DNA from: Vicinamibacterales bacterium
GTDB lineage: Bacteria; Acidobacteriota; Vicinamibacteria; Vicinamibacterales; 2-12-FULL-66-21
Length of the DNA: 62,879 nt
Direction: 5' to 3'
NCBI GenBank assembly: GCA_035699745.1
Contig: DASSPH010000035.1
Coordinates: 1-62,879 of the forward strand
In this document: positions 1-8,171 of the stretch, one piece after another
Numbering within the stretch: the first letter of the stretch is position 1
Layout of the letters: every line of letters starts with the position of its first letter
Made by a program: the position numbers and the translations under genes
Notes under the pieces: model-generated
The model's input: the letters and a program-made list of their open reading frames with translations, nothing else
Databases searched by the model: none
Told to the model about the DNA's origin: nothing

Positions 1-352
1 GGTCGGGCAGAGGGCCGGGAAGAGACTCCAGGGAAGAGACTCGCTTCGCTCGCGGTCGGGCTCAGGGCAGGGAAGAGACTCGCTGCGCTCGCGGTCGGGC
101 TGAGGGCGGGGAAGAGACTCCAGGGAAGAGACTCGCTTCGCTCGCAGTCGGGCTCAGGGCAGGGAAGAGACTCGCTTCGCTCGCAGTCGGGCTCAGGGCA
201 GGGAAGAGACTCGCTTCGCTCGCGGTCGGGCTCAGGGCAGGGAAGAGACTCGCTTCGCTCGCGGTCGGGCTCAGGGCATGGAAGAGACTCGCTTCGCTCG
301 CTGTCGGGCTTAGGGCAGGGGAGACTCACTGCGCTCGCGGTCGGGCTCGGGG
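1..352. repeat. 39-bp degenerate tandem repeat array beside tRNA-Leu
   Basis: About eight imperfect copies of a 39-base unit run head to tail, each reading roughly GGGAAGAGACTCGC, then TTCGCTCGC(G/A)GTCGGG, then CTCAGGGCA. Clear phase copies begin near 31, 70, 123, 162, 201 and 240. One interruption near 109-122 holds a partial unit. No coding frame in the stretch looks real. The same unit returns in reverse orientation at 708-860 on the other side of the tRNA gene. The array touches the window edge, so its full length is unknown. Confidence 0.85.
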
Positions 353-357
353 CCAAG

Positions 358-440
358 TGCGAAGGGAGGGACTCGAACCCCCACGACCTTTCGGTCACCG
401 GCTCCTAAGACCGGCGCGTCTGCCATTCCGCCACCCTCGC
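358..440 (-). tRNA. tRNA-Leu (anticodon UAG)
   Basis: Read on the minus strand, a seven-pair acceptor stem forms from GCGAGGG (440-434) and CCTTCGC (365-359), followed by discriminator A at 358. The anticodon loop CTTAGGA gives anticodon UAG. A long variable arm with a GACC/GGTC hairpin marks this as a class II tRNA, consistent with leucine. The T arm contains GGTTCGAGTCC. The 3' CCA is not encoded: the discriminator is followed by CTT, so it must be added enzymatically. Confidence 0.93.
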
Positions 441-525
441 GCCGCTTCATTGTACGGGAGACCCGGCAGACGAGCGTATGGGGCTGCTACGTCTCAGCCT
501 TTTCCAGCGACAGTCTGACAGCGAA

Positions 526-716
526 GCTCTGCCTTCTCCCTCTCCTCCGCCTCTGCCCTCTGCCCTCTGCCTCCGCCTCTGCCCTCTCCCTCTGCCTCTG
601 GCTCTGCCTCTGCCCCTGCCTCTGCCCTCTGCCCTGCCCTCTGCCCCTGCCTCTGCCCTCTACCCTGCCCTCTGCCCCCTGCCCCTGCCTCTGCCCTCTG
701 CCCTCTGCCCGACAGG
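526..716. repeat. CTCTGCC heptamer low-complexity array
   Basis: This pyrimidine-rich stretch is made almost entirely of CTCTGCC and close variants (CCTCTGCC, CTGCCC). It fills much of the 500-base gap between the tRNA and the gene at 941. Long open frames on both strands here are artefacts of the repeat. Confidence 0.85.
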
Positions 717-860
717 GAGCGATGCGAAGCGAGCGACCTTCTTCTCTGCCCTGAGCCCGACAGCGAAGCCGCGCCTGCGCCCGACAGGGAGCGAGCGAAG
801 CGAGCGACTCTCTTCCCTGCCCTTAGCCCTTTGCCCGACAGCGAGCGAAGCGAGTCACCA
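708..860. repeat. Inverted copies of the 39-bp repeat
   Basis: The units read CCCGACAGGGAGCGA, then GCGAAGCGAGCGACTC, then TTCCCTGCCC. They are the reverse complement of the array at 1-352. About three degenerate units are present. Together the arrays form a large imperfect inverted repeat around tRNA-Leu. Confidence 0.75.
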
Positions 861-940
861 GCGCTGGCCCGCTTTCTGCACGACCGCAGCGTGACGAATT
901 TCACCCGAGGCCCCAGCAGCCCATCAGGAGGACGACTCTC

Positions 941-1603
941 ATGAAGCGAGTACTCACGGCAACTTGTCTCGCGGCCAGCGTCGCGGTTGGTCTCGCGGCA
1001 CAATCCACCGGCACTGCCGGAACCGCGGGCGGCACCGGCACGACCGCGCAGGACCCGCAGGGCGGGGGACAGCGCGGCGGCGGTCCGCGAACGGTGACCG
1101 GCTGCCTGCGCGCCGGTGATACGGCCGGCACGTTCATGCTCACCGACGTTCAGGGGCTCGGCGGCGGCCGCCAGGGCGGCGCGGGCGCCACGGCGGGCGG
1201 CACTACCGCGGGCGGCACCACCGCGGGCGCCACCACGGCAGGCGGCACCACCGCCGGCGGCACGGGCGCGGCCGCGACGACGGGCGGCGGCCAGGGACCG
1301 GCGATGAGCATCAACCTGACGGCTGACGCCGGCGTCGATCTCAAGCCGCACGTGGGACACAAGGTCGAAGTCACCGGCACGCTCACCGGCGGCCGCCGCG
1401 GCGGCGGTGGCGGCAGCGCGACGACCGGCACCGCGACCGGCACCACCGCCGGCAGCGGAACGGCGACCGGCACCGGCACCGGCAGCACGTCCGGCACCGG
1501 CACCGCCGGCGCGACCGCGACGGGTCAGGGCGGCGGCCGCGGCATGGGTCCGCGCAGCATGACCGTGACCTCGGTGCGGATGATCTCCGAGTCCTGTTCG
1601 TAA
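941..1603 (+). CDS. Secreted Gly/Thr-rich protein with conserved TVTGCL and HVGHKVEVTGTL segments
   Basis: The 220-residue product begins with a signal peptide (MKRVLTATCLAASVAVGLAAQ, about 21 residues), so it is exported. A conserved-looking core, TVTGCLRAGDTAGTF and later HVGHKVEVTGTLTG, is interrupted by two long Gly/Thr/Ala-rich repeat tracts at about residues 78-113 and 150-205. These tracts are built from TTAGG and GTGTG units. I recognise this core type only as an uncharacterised class in Acidobacteria, and no function can be assigned. The ATG at 941 is well supported by AGGAGG at 926-931, nine bases upstream. A hairpin at 1645-1675 may end its transcript. Confidence 0.8.
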   Translation: MKRVLTATCLAASVAVGLAAQSTGTAGTAGGTGTTAQDPQGGGQRGGGPRTVTGCLRAGDTAGTFMLTDVQGLGGGRQGGAGATAGGTTAGGTTAGATTAGGTTAGGTGAAATTGGGQGPAMSINLTADAGVDLKPHVGHKVEVTGTLTGGRRGGGGGSATTGTATGTTAGSGTATGTGTGSTSGTGTAGATATGQGGGRGMGPRSMTVTSVRMISESCS

Positions 1604-1610
1604 CCAGTGG

Positions 1611-1628
1611 CCGGTGACCGGTCACCGG
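1611..1628. promoter_or_regulatory. 18-bp perfect palindrome
   Basis: CCGGTGACCGGTCACCGG is perfectly self-complementary. It lies just after the stop codon at 1603 and upstream of ku. It could be an operator or simply part of a GGTGACC-type low-complexity run. Confidence 0.4.
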
Positions 1629-1644
1629 TCGCCGTCAGTGACCG

Positions 1645-1675
1645 CGGCCGGCTCGCGCGCTCGGTGAGCCGGCCG
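1645..1675 (+). terminator. GC-rich hairpin upstream of ku
   Basis: CGGCCGGCTC (1645-1654) pairs perfectly with GAGCCGGCCG (1666-1675) across an 11-base loop. There is no T tract after it, so it is only a possible terminator or 5' structure. Confidence 0.4.
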
Positions 1676-1694
1676 TGTCATGTACGAGGTTCCT

Positions 1695-2555
1695 ATGGCC
1701 CGTTCGATGTGGAAAGGCTCGCTCGCGTTCGGCCTCGTGAACATTCCCGTGGAGCTCTATAGCGCCACGCGCGATCACCGGCCGAAGTTCCGTCTGCTGC
1801 ACGCCAAGGACGAAGAGCCGGTGCGCTACGAGCGGGTGTGCCAGAAGGAAGGGAAGCCCGTGGCGTGGGAGGACCTCGTCAAGGGCTACGAGTACGCCAA
1901 AGGCCAGTTCGTCGTCCTCACCAAGGACGACTTCAAGACCGCGGCGCTCGAGAAGACCAGGACGATCGACATCCTCGACTTCGTCGATCCCAGGGAAGTC
2001 GACGAGCGCTACTTCGAGACGCCGTACTACCTGCAGGCGGGCAAGGGGGCGGAGCGCGCCTACGTGCTGCTGCGCGAGGCGATTCGCGCCTCGGAGAAGA
2101 TCGGCATCGCGAAGATCATCCTGCGCGACGCGCAGCATCTCGCGGCGGTCGAAGCGATCGGCGACGCGCTGGTGCTGACGATGATGCGGTTCTCGGACGA
2201 ACTGGTGGATCTGAAGGAGTTCGACTTTCCGCAGAAGGCGGAACTGCGCGCCGCGGAGTTGAAGATGGCGCAGCAGCTCATCGACAACCTGGTGTCGACG
2301 TGGAAGCCGGAGAAGTACACCGACGAGTACAAGGAGAACCTGCTCCGCGTCATCAACGCCAAGGTGAAGGGCAAGCGCCCGAAGCTCATCGACGAGGATC
2401 GCACGCCGAAACAGGCGGAAGTCGTTGACCTGATGGCACGTCTGCGCGCGTCGCTCGAAGGGCGCGGAACGAAAGCGGCCGGGGCGGGATCCTCGCGGAA
2501 GACCGCCGCATCTAAAGGACGAAAACCCGCGCGCGGCAGGAAGCGCGTGGCATAG
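1695..2555 (+). CDS. ku: Ku protein, non-homologous end joining
   Basis: The product is a bacterial Ku homologue that binds double-strand DNA ends and recruits ligase for end joining. It starts MARSMWKGSLAFGLVNIPVE, the family's characteristic N terminus, followed by the Ku beta-barrel ring core over about 250 residues. The C-terminal tail is rich in Lys and Arg, as in many bacterial Ku proteins. I chose ATG 1695 rather than the in-frame ATG at 1680 because family members begin at MARS/MRA and a GAGG lies just upstream. At 286 residues it has normal length. No ligD lies in the window, so its ligase partner must be elsewhere. Confidence 0.93.
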   Translation: MARSMWKGSLAFGLVNIPVELYSATRDHRPKFRLLHAKDEEPVRYERVCQKEGKPVAWEDLVKGYEYAKGQFVVLTKDDFKTAALEKTRTIDILDFVDPREVDERYFETPYYLQAGKGAERAYVLLREAIRASEKIGIAKIILRDAQHLAAVEAIGDALVLTMMRFSDELVDLKEFDFPQKAELRAAELKMAQQLIDNLVSTWKPEKYTDEYKENLLRVINAKVKGKRPKLIDEDRTPKQAEVVDLMARLRASLEGRGTKAAGAGSSRKTAASKGRKPARGRKRVA

Positions 2556-2630
2556 ACTGATCAGCTTCCGGCTCGTCGCTTCCAGCGTTCCGCTGGCATT
2601 CGGGAGCGGCTGGCTGGAACTGGGGGCGAC

Positions 2631-4001
2631 ATGCTTTCTACGGCGATCGACACCCGGGGTGCGGTCGAGCAGTACCGCCGCAATCGCGCGCGCACCGAAA
2701 CGATCTTCGATCTCATCGCGCCGGACGCGTACTACTCGCGCCCGATCGCGCTGCGCAATCCGATCGTCTTCTACGAGGGGCATCTTCCCGCCTTCAGCGT
2801 GATCGCGTTCCTGCGCCGCGGGCTCGGGCTGCCGCCCGTCGATGCGCGGCTCGAGAGGCTGTTCGAGCGCGGCATCGATCCCGACTCCGCCGAGAGCGCC
2901 GTGCCGCGCAGCGGCGCGTCCACGGTGTGGCCGTCGCGCGACGAGGTCCGCGGCTTCGCCCGCGCGTGCGACACCGCGATCCTGGCGGCGATCGACGGCA
3001 TGCGCTCCACACCCGAGGCCATCGAAGGGCTCTACACCGCGCTCGAGCACGAGGCGATGCACCAGGAGACGCTGCTCTACATGTGGCATCGGCTGCCGTA
3101 TGAGCTGAAACGCGGGCGATCGGGCGCCGGGGATCGGCGCGATGCCGCGGTCGTGGCTCACGCGCCGGCATCCGTGGTGATCCCGGCCGGTCCGGCGACG
3201 CTTGGCGCCGATCGCCGCGGCGTCATCTTCGGCTGGGACAACGAGTTCGATCAGCACACGGTCGCCGTCGAGGCCTTCGGCGTCGACGTGCTTCCGGTGA
3301 CCAACGGGCGGTTCCTCGAGTTCATGAACGACGGGGGCTACAGCCGTCGCGACTTGTGGAGCGAGGAAGGCTGGGAGTGGATCCAGAAGGAGGGCGTGTC
3401 ACATCCCGCGTTCTGGTTGCCGGCTGACCCCTCGCTCCTCGCCTCCCGCACCTCGATCCTCGATCCTCGATCCTCGACCCTCGACCAGTGGCACTGGCGC
3501 GGCATGTTCTCCCCCGTCCCGCTGCCCGCTCACGCACCTGTCTATGTCTCCCACGCCGAGGCCTCTGCCTACGCGCGATGGAAAGGGCGCCGGCTGATGA
3601 CCGAGCCCGAGTGGCATCGCGCCGCGGAAGGGGCGACGCCGGGTCATGCCGACTTCGCCGGCTACGATCCCGTCCCCGCCGGCTCGTATCCGCAGACCGC
3701 CAGCCGCTGGGGCGTGCACGAGTTGATCGGCAACGGGTGGGAGTGGACCTCCACCGTGTTCGCCCCGTTCGCCGGCTTCACCGCGATGCGCTCGTATCCC
3801 GAGTACTCGGCGGACTTCTTCGATGGCCGGCATTACGTCATGAAGGGCGCCTCCCCGGCGACCGCGATCGAGCTCACCCGTCCGAGCTTCCGCAACTGGT
3901 TCCGCGGCAACTATCCGTACGTGTATGCGAAGTTCCGCACGGTGGATCGGCAACCGGGATCGGGCACCGGGCAACGGGGATCGGGGGCCGGAGAACGGTA
4001 A
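2631..4001 (+). CDS. egtB: EgtB-type hercynine oxygenase (DinB plus FGE-sulfatase domains)
   Basis: EgtB is a non-heme iron enzyme that couples hercynine to a thiol donor in ergothioneine synthesis. The N-terminal DinB-like domain (about 10-160) carries the iron-ligand pattern: His51 in EGHLPAFS, and His140 and His144 in HEAMHQE. The C-terminal FGE-sulfatase domain spans about 180-440 with a GNGWEWTSTVF block. At about residues 268-290, five perfect CCTCGAN heptamers (3451-3485) encode a Ser/Leu/Asp-rich insertion. The C-terminal tail after residue 437 is also repeat-derived. Its stop overlaps the egtD start as TAATG. EgtB and the related OvoA are hard to separate by eye, but the EgtD neighbour supports EgtB. 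Confidence 0.9.
   Translation: MLSTAIDTRGAVEQYRRNRARTETIFDLIAPDAYYSRPIALRNPIVFYEGHLPAFSVIAFLRRGLGLPPVDARLERLFERGIDPDSAESAVPRSGASTVWPSRDEVRGFARACDTAILAAIDGMRSTPEAIEGLYTALEHEAMHQETLLYMWHRLPYELKRGRSGAGDRRDAAVVAHAPASVVIPAGPATLGADRRGVIFGWDNEFDQHTVAVEAFGVDVLPVTNGRFLEFMNDGGYSRRDLWSEEGWEWIQKEGVSHPAFWLPADPSLLASRTSILDPRSSTLDQWHWRGMFSPVPLPAHAPVYVSHAEASAYARWKGRRLMTEPEWHRAAEGATPGHADFAGYDPVPAGSYPQTASRWGVHELIGNGWEWTSTVFAPFAGFTAMRSYPEYSADFFDGRHYVMKGASPATAIELTRPSFRNWFRGNYPYVYAKFRTVDRQPGSGTGQRGSGAGER
3451..3485. repeat. CCTCGAT/C heptamer array inside egtB
   Basis: Five consecutive perfect-phase heptamers lie within the coding region: CCTCGAT three times, then CCTCGAC twice. At 35 bases the array is not a multiple of three, but the frame is kept by its flanks. 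Confidence 0.9.
3945..3993. repeat. NNCGGGN heptamer array at the egtB 3' end
   Basis: Seven degenerate seven-base units (such as AACCGGG, ATCGGGC, ACCGGGC, AACGGGG) encode the Gly/Arg/Gln-rich C-terminal tail of EgtB. Confidence 0.75.
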
Positions 4002-5014
4002 TGCGCACACCTGGCCCTCCGCACCTCGAACCTCGACCCTCGAACCTCGACCCTCGAACCTCGCGCCTCGAATCCGGCTTCGCCGCCGACGTCCGCCGCG
4101 ATCTGGCCCTCGCGCCCAAGCAGCTCCAATCGAAGTACCTTTACGACGCGCTCGGCTCGTCGCTCTTCGAGGCGATCTGCCGGCTGCCGTGGTATCGCAT
4201 CACCCGGGCGGAGCAGGCGCTGCTCGAACGGCACGCGCCGGAGGTCGTCCGCCGCATCGCGCACGATCCGCGGGCGGTGCCGCTCATCGTCGAGCTGGGC
4301 TGCGGCAGCGGCGAGAAGATCGTCATCCTCGCCGAGGCGCTGCAGCGATCCGGCCGCCACGGCCGCGTGCACCTGATCGACATCTCGCGTCAGGCGCTGG
4401 AGCAGTCCGAGCGCACGCTCGGCCGCCTGCACCACATCTCCGTCGTCGGCCACCGTGAGACCTACGAAGTGGGCCTGCGCCGCGCCGCCGCGGCGCGCGA
4501 GCCCGGCAATCCGATGCTCGTGCTGCTGCTCGGGTCGAACATCGGCAACTTCGATCGACCCGCCGCGCATGATTTCCTGTCGGCGATCCGGGACGCGCTC
4601 GCCCCGGGCGACTCGCTGCTGCTCGGCGCGGATCTCGTCAAGCCGGAACGCGCGCTGCAGCTCGCCTACGACGATCCGCTCGGCGTCACCGCCGCGTTCA
4701 ACAAGAACCTGCTGGTGCGGATCAATCGAGAGCTGGGCGGGACGTTCGATCTGGACGCCTTCCGGCACGTCGCGGTGTGGAACGCGGCGGAGCGGCGCGT
4801 CGAGATGCACCTGGAGAGCCTCGAGGAACAGCGGGTGCTGGTGAACGGCGAGGCCGTCGACTTCGCGCGAGGCGAGCGGATCTGGACGGAGAGCTCCTAC
4901 AAGTACGCGCCGTCGGAAATCGCCGACATGGGCCGCGCCGCGGCGTTCGTCACCGCCGAGCAGTGGCTCGACGAGGACGCGGGTTTCGCCCTGACGCTGC
5001 TGCGCGCGCGCTGA
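4001..5014 (+). CDS. egtD: L-histidine N-alpha-methyltransferase EgtD
   Basis: EgtD trimethylates the alpha-amino group of histidine with S-adenosylmethionine to give hercynine, the EgtB substrate. The conserved domain starts near residue 27 with FAADVRRDLAL and SKYLYDALGSSLFEAICRLP. The SAM-binding motif VELGCGSGEKI lies near residues 97-107, and LLLGSNIGNF further on. The ATG overlaps the egtB stop by one base, indicating translational coupling. At 337 residues it is slightly longer than usual. The extra 25 N-terminal residues are encoded by seven CCTCGAN heptamers (4024-4072). A start further inside at an unrecognised codon cannot be excluded. Confidence 0.92.
   Translation: MRTPGPPHLEPRPSNLDPRTSRLESGFAADVRRDLALAPKQLQSKYLYDALGSSLFEAICRLPWYRITRAEQALLERHAPEVVRRIAHDPRAVPLIVELGCGSGEKIVILAEALQRSGRHGRVHLIDISRQALEQSERTLGRLHHISVVGHRETYEVGLRRAAAAREPGNPMLVLLLGSNIGNFDRPAAHDFLSAIRDALAPGDSLLLGADLVKPERALQLAYDDPLGVTAAFNKNLLVRINRELGGTFDLDAFRHVAVWNAAERRVEMHLESLEEQRVLVNGEAVDFARGERIWTESSYKYAPSEIADMGRAAAFVTAEQWLDEDAGFALTLLRAR
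4024..4072. repeat. CCTCGAA/C heptamer array inside the egtD 5' end
   Basis: Seven contiguous heptamers in perfect phase (CCTCGAA, CCTCGAC, CCTCGAA, CCTCGAC, CCTCGAA, CCTCGCG, CCTCGAA). They encode the non-conserved N terminus of EgtD. The family is the same as the array inside egtB. Confidence 0.9.
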
Positions 5015-5079
5015 AACGGCCGGCCGTTCGCGCGTCTCAGCCGCCTGTTGACGCGGGTGGGGACGGGTTGGGACGCGGT

Positions 5080-5295
5080 TCAGATATCGCGCGCGAACGG
5101 ACCGTTCCAGCCCTTGCGGGTCAGCATCTCTTCGAGTTCGACCGACCGGCGGTTCAGCGCCGACGAATCATCGAACGTCTCCACCCGTTCCGTGCCGTCC
5201 GGCAGCGTGACGACGAGCGCGAAGCGATCGCCCTCGACCTGCTGCCGGATCTCGCACCGCATGTGTTCACCGGACCGCTCGTAGAACCAGATCAC
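5080..5295 (-). CDS. Small conserved hypothetical protein (WFYERxG type)
   Basis: A 71-residue product if translation starts at the GTG at 5295, giving an N terminus reading IWFYERSGEHMRCEIR. The frame stays open upstream to 5400, but that part is only Arg-rich and looks non-coding. The rest contains LVVTLPDGTERVETFDD and a C-terminal LNRRSVELEEMLTRKGW. I recall similar short proteins in Acidobacteria, with no known role. There is no clear ribosome binding site. It converges on egtD. Confidence 0.6.
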   Translation of the reverse strand: MIWFYERSGEHMRCEIRQQVEGDRFALVVTLPDGTERVETFDDSSALNRRSVELEEMLTRKGWNGPFARDI

Positions 5296-5448
5296 GATCC
5301 GGCTGCACCGCAAGAAGTGCGCCCGGGGGGTGCCGCGCCGTTTGCGTGCGCGGCCTCGCCGGCGCCGGCGCCCGGCGCCGCGTCTGTTCAGATCCGGCAC
5401 AGCTGTCCCACGCTTTCGTTCGGCGAAAACTGAGGCCCCTGCAAACCC

Positions 5449-5478
5449 CTGGAGGCCTTCGCTCGTCTAAGCCTCCAG
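5449..5478 (+). promoter_or_regulatory. Inverted repeat directly upstream of the DUF5916 gene
   Basis: CTGGAGGC (5449-5456) and GCCTCCAG (5471-5478) are perfect complements across a 14-base loop. The repeat ends four bases before the GTG at 5483 and could sequester the translation start or bind a regulator. Confidence 0.45.
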
Positions 5479-5482
5479 TCCG

Positions 5483-8008
5483 GTGCTAAGAATTTGCCTC
5501 CTCACGCTGGCACTCGCCGCAGGGCTTGACGCGGCGCCTCGGCCGAGCGCTTCGATCGCCGCCGTCCCGGTCCCCTCGGCGACGGCCATCAAACTCGACG
5601 GCGAGTTCAACGAAGCCGTCTGGGAGCGCGTGCCGGCGGTGGGCGGGTTCCGCCAGCGCGAGCCCAAGGACGGCGAGGCGGCGACGTATCCGACCGAGGT
5701 CAAGGTCGTCTACGACGCCGAGCACATCTATGTCGCGGTGCTCGCCCGCGATCCGGAACCCGCTCGCATCATCGGCCTGCGCACGCGCCGGGATTCGGAC
5801 TCCCCCTCCGACTGGATTCGGGTGTTCATCGACTCGTTCTACGACCGGCGGTCGGCGTTCGAATTCGCGGTCAATCCCGCCGGCGTGAAGCGCGACGTCG
5901 CCTGGTCGAACGACAGCAGCGAGGACCCCGGGTGGGACGGCGTGTGGGACGTGTCGGTCTCGCAGTCGTCGGACGGCTGGCGCGCCGAGTTCCGCATCCC
6001 GTTCTCGCAGTTGCGCTTCCGCCGCGCGGACAACGCGACGTTCGGCTTCGCGGTGGCGCGCCAGATCGGGCGCCTCAACGAGACCGACACCTGGCCGCTG
6101 CTCTCGAAATCGGCCAGCGGCGTCGTCTCCTCGTTCGGCGATCTCACCGGCCTGCAGCTGACTCAGTCACCCAAGCGCCTCGAGGTGATGCCGTACGTGG
6201 TCGGACAGGTGAACACGCAGCCGCGCGAGCCCGGCAATCCCCTGGTGTCGGCGCGCGAGCCGAAGGGGGCGATTGGCGCCGATCTCAAGTATGCCGTGCG
6301 CCCCGGATTGACGCTGACGGCGACGGTGAATCCGGACTTCGGCCAGGTCGAGGCGGATCCGGCGGTGGTGAATCTCAGCGGGTTCGAGACGTTCTTCTCG
6401 GAACGGCGCCCCTTCTTCGTCGAAGGGAGCGGCATGTTCACGTTCAATCTCGACTGCAACGACGGCAACTGCAGCGGGCTGTTCTACCCGCGGCGAATCG
6501 GCCGATCGCCGCGCGGCTATCCCGCGCTCGTCGAAGGACAGTACGCGCGCGTGCCGCAGCAGAGCAGCATCGTGGGCGCGGCCAAGCTCACGGGGCGGCT
6601 GGGGCGCTTTTCGTTCGGCGCCCTCAATGCCGTCACCGCAGACGAGGAAGCGACGATCGCGCACGGTTCGCTGCGCACGCGGCAGTCGGTCGAACCGCTC
6701 TCCAACTTCACCGTCGTCCGCAGCCGCCGCGAGTTCGCCAACCAGTCGACGATCGGGTTCATGGTCACCGCGACGACGAGGCGGTTGAGCACGTTCACGG
6801 ATTTCCTGCCGGAGAACGCGTTCACCGGCGGGCTCGACTGGGATCTCCGCCTCAAGAAGCGCTACGCGCTCCAGGGCTACTGGGCCGGCAGCTCGGTCAG
6901 CGGCAGCGAAGACGCGATCGCGCAGCTGCAGACGAGCACGGTGCACAGTTTCCAGCGTCCGGACGCCGATCACGTGGAGCTGGACGCGGCGCGAACCTCG
7001 CTGCGCGGCGGCGGCGGACAGATCGCGTTCAGCAAGATCGCCGGTTCGAAGGTCCGTTTCAATTCCAACTACAGCTTCAAGACGCCCGGCTTCGACATCA
7101 ACGACCTGGGATTCATGCGCCGCGCCGACACGCGCTCGATGAGCAACTGGCTGCAGTGGCGCAACGATCGCCCCACGAAGTACACGCGCACCTTCCGGTT
7201 CAACGTGAACCAGTGGGCGACGTGGAACTTCGCCGGCGAGCGGCTGAATCTCGGCTACAACGTCAACGCGCACGCGTCGTTCCACAACCAGTGGAGCACC
7301 GGGATGGGGCTCAACGCCAATCCCGCGAACTTCGACGACCGCGCCACGCGCGGGGTCGGCCCTGGCGCGCTGGGCATGCCCGGCTGGAGCTACTGGAGCT
7401 ATCTCAGTTCGGACAGCCGCAAGCCGATCGGCTTCGACGTGTTCTTCAACGTCGGCGGCGATCGCTCCGGGTCGAAGTACAGCGGCATCGACACCAACGT
7501 GACGATCCGTCCGACGTCGTATCTCTCGATCAGCGGCGGTCCGGGCTGGAACTTCAACCTGCAGGATGCGCAGTGGGTGGAGAACGCCGCGGACGGCCGC
7601 TACGTCTTCGGCCGTCTCGATCAGACGACCGTGTCGTGGACGACGCGCGTGAACTACACCATCACGCCGGATCTCAGCGTGCAGATCTATGCGGCGCCGT
7701 TCGTCTCGGCGGGCGAGTACGATCGCTTCAAGCGCCTGGTCGACGGCCGCGCCGCGCGCTACGACGATCGCTACGCGGCGATCGACTACGAGGGCAATCC
7801 CGATTTCAACTACCGCTCGTTCCGCACCACGAACGTGCTGCGCTGGGAGTACAAGCCCGGCTCGGCGCTCTTCGTGGTCTGGCAGCAGGGGCGCGAAGCG
7901 GTGCTCGACAGCGGCCGCTTCGACTTCGCCCGCGATTTCGGCGGCGCCTTCACCGCGCCGGCGCGCAACGTCTTCCTGGTGAAGTGGAGCTACTGGATCA
8001 ACCGCTGA
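5483..8008 (+). CDS. DUF5916 outer-membrane protein with N-terminal CBM9-like sugar-binding domain
   Basis: An 841-residue exported protein with an N-terminal signal peptide (ICLLTLALAAGLDAA). At about 30-200 it has the CBM9-like fold seen in this family: IKLDGEFNEAVWERV, VVYDAEHIYVAVLARD and AEFRIPFSQLRF. The remainder is DUF5916, a predicted outer-membrane beta-barrel rich in alternating aromatic strands. It ends in a strand closing LVKWSYWINR. Such proteins are common in Acidobacteria and Bacteroidota; carbohydrate binding or import is likely but untested. Translation starts at GTG 5483 just after an inverted repeat. Confidence 0.85.
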   Translation: MLRICLLTLALAAGLDAAPRPSASIAAVPVPSATAIKLDGEFNEAVWERVPAVGGFRQREPKDGEAATYPTEVKVVYDAEHIYVAVLARDPEPARIIGLRTRRDSDSPSDWIRVFIDSFYDRRSAFEFAVNPAGVKRDVAWSNDSSEDPGWDGVWDVSVSQSSDGWRAEFRIPFSQLRFRRADNATFGFAVARQIGRLNETDTWPLLSKSASGVVSSFGDLTGLQLTQSPKRLEVMPYVVGQVNTQPREPGNPLVSAREPKGAIGADLKYAVRPGLTLTATVNPDFGQVEADPAVVNLSGFETFFSERRPFFVEGSGMFTFNLDCNDGNCSGLFYPRRIGRSPRGYPALVEGQYARVPQQSSIVGAAKLTGRLGRFSFGALNAVTADEEATIAHGSLRTRQSVEPLSNFTVVRSRREFANQSTIGFMVTATTRRLSTFTDFLPENAFTGGLDWDLRLKKRYALQGYWAGSSVSGSEDAIAQLQTSTVHSFQRPDADHVELDAARTSLRGGGGQIAFSKIAGSKVRFNSNYSFKTPGFDINDLGFMRRADTRSMSNWLQWRNDRPTKYTRTFRFNVNQWATWNFAGERLNLGYNVNAHASFHNQWSTGMGLNANPANFDDRATRGVGPGALGMPGWSYWSYLSSDSRKPIGFDVFFNVGGDRSGSKYSGIDTNVTIRPTSYLSISGGPGWNFNLQDAQWVENAADGRYVFGRLDQTTVSWTTRVNYTITPDLSVQIYAAPFVSAGEYDRFKRLVDGRAARYDDRYAAIDYEGNPDFNYRSFRTTNVLRWEYKPGSALFVVWQQGREAVLDSGRFDFARDFGGAFTAPARNVFLVKWSYWINR

Positions 8009-8018
8009 TCTCGAAGCT

Positions 8019-8150
8019 CCTTCACCTTCGCCCCTTCGCCCCTTCGCCCTTCGCCCCTTCGCCCTTCGATTCCTTCGCCCTTCGACCTTCGATTCCTTCG
8101 AGGTGGAGACGTGTGCTCCTTCGTCCCCCTTCGTCAACCTTCGATACTTC
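8019..8150. repeat. CTTCGCC 7-8-base tandem array
   Basis: Units CCTTCGCC and CTTCGCC alternate, decaying to CTTCGAT and CCTTCGT toward 8150. It lies between two convergent genes and contains no gene. Confidence 0.85.
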
Positions 8151-8171
8151 GATTAAAACGACAGCAGCACG

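Noticed and set aside
1-352. CRISPR array
   Set aside because: Units abut without unique spacers and there are no cas genes, so this is a tandem repeat.
478-894. Open frames across the CTCTGCC array and their opposite-strand partner to 1360
   Set aside because: They exist only because the low-complexity repeat lacks stops. Translation is Pro/Leu/Ala/Arg runs with no domain or start signal.
5015-5028. AACGGCCGGCCGTT palindrome after egtD
   Set aside because: It is short, overlaps the end of the gene and has no T tract or partner site, so I could not call it a terminator.
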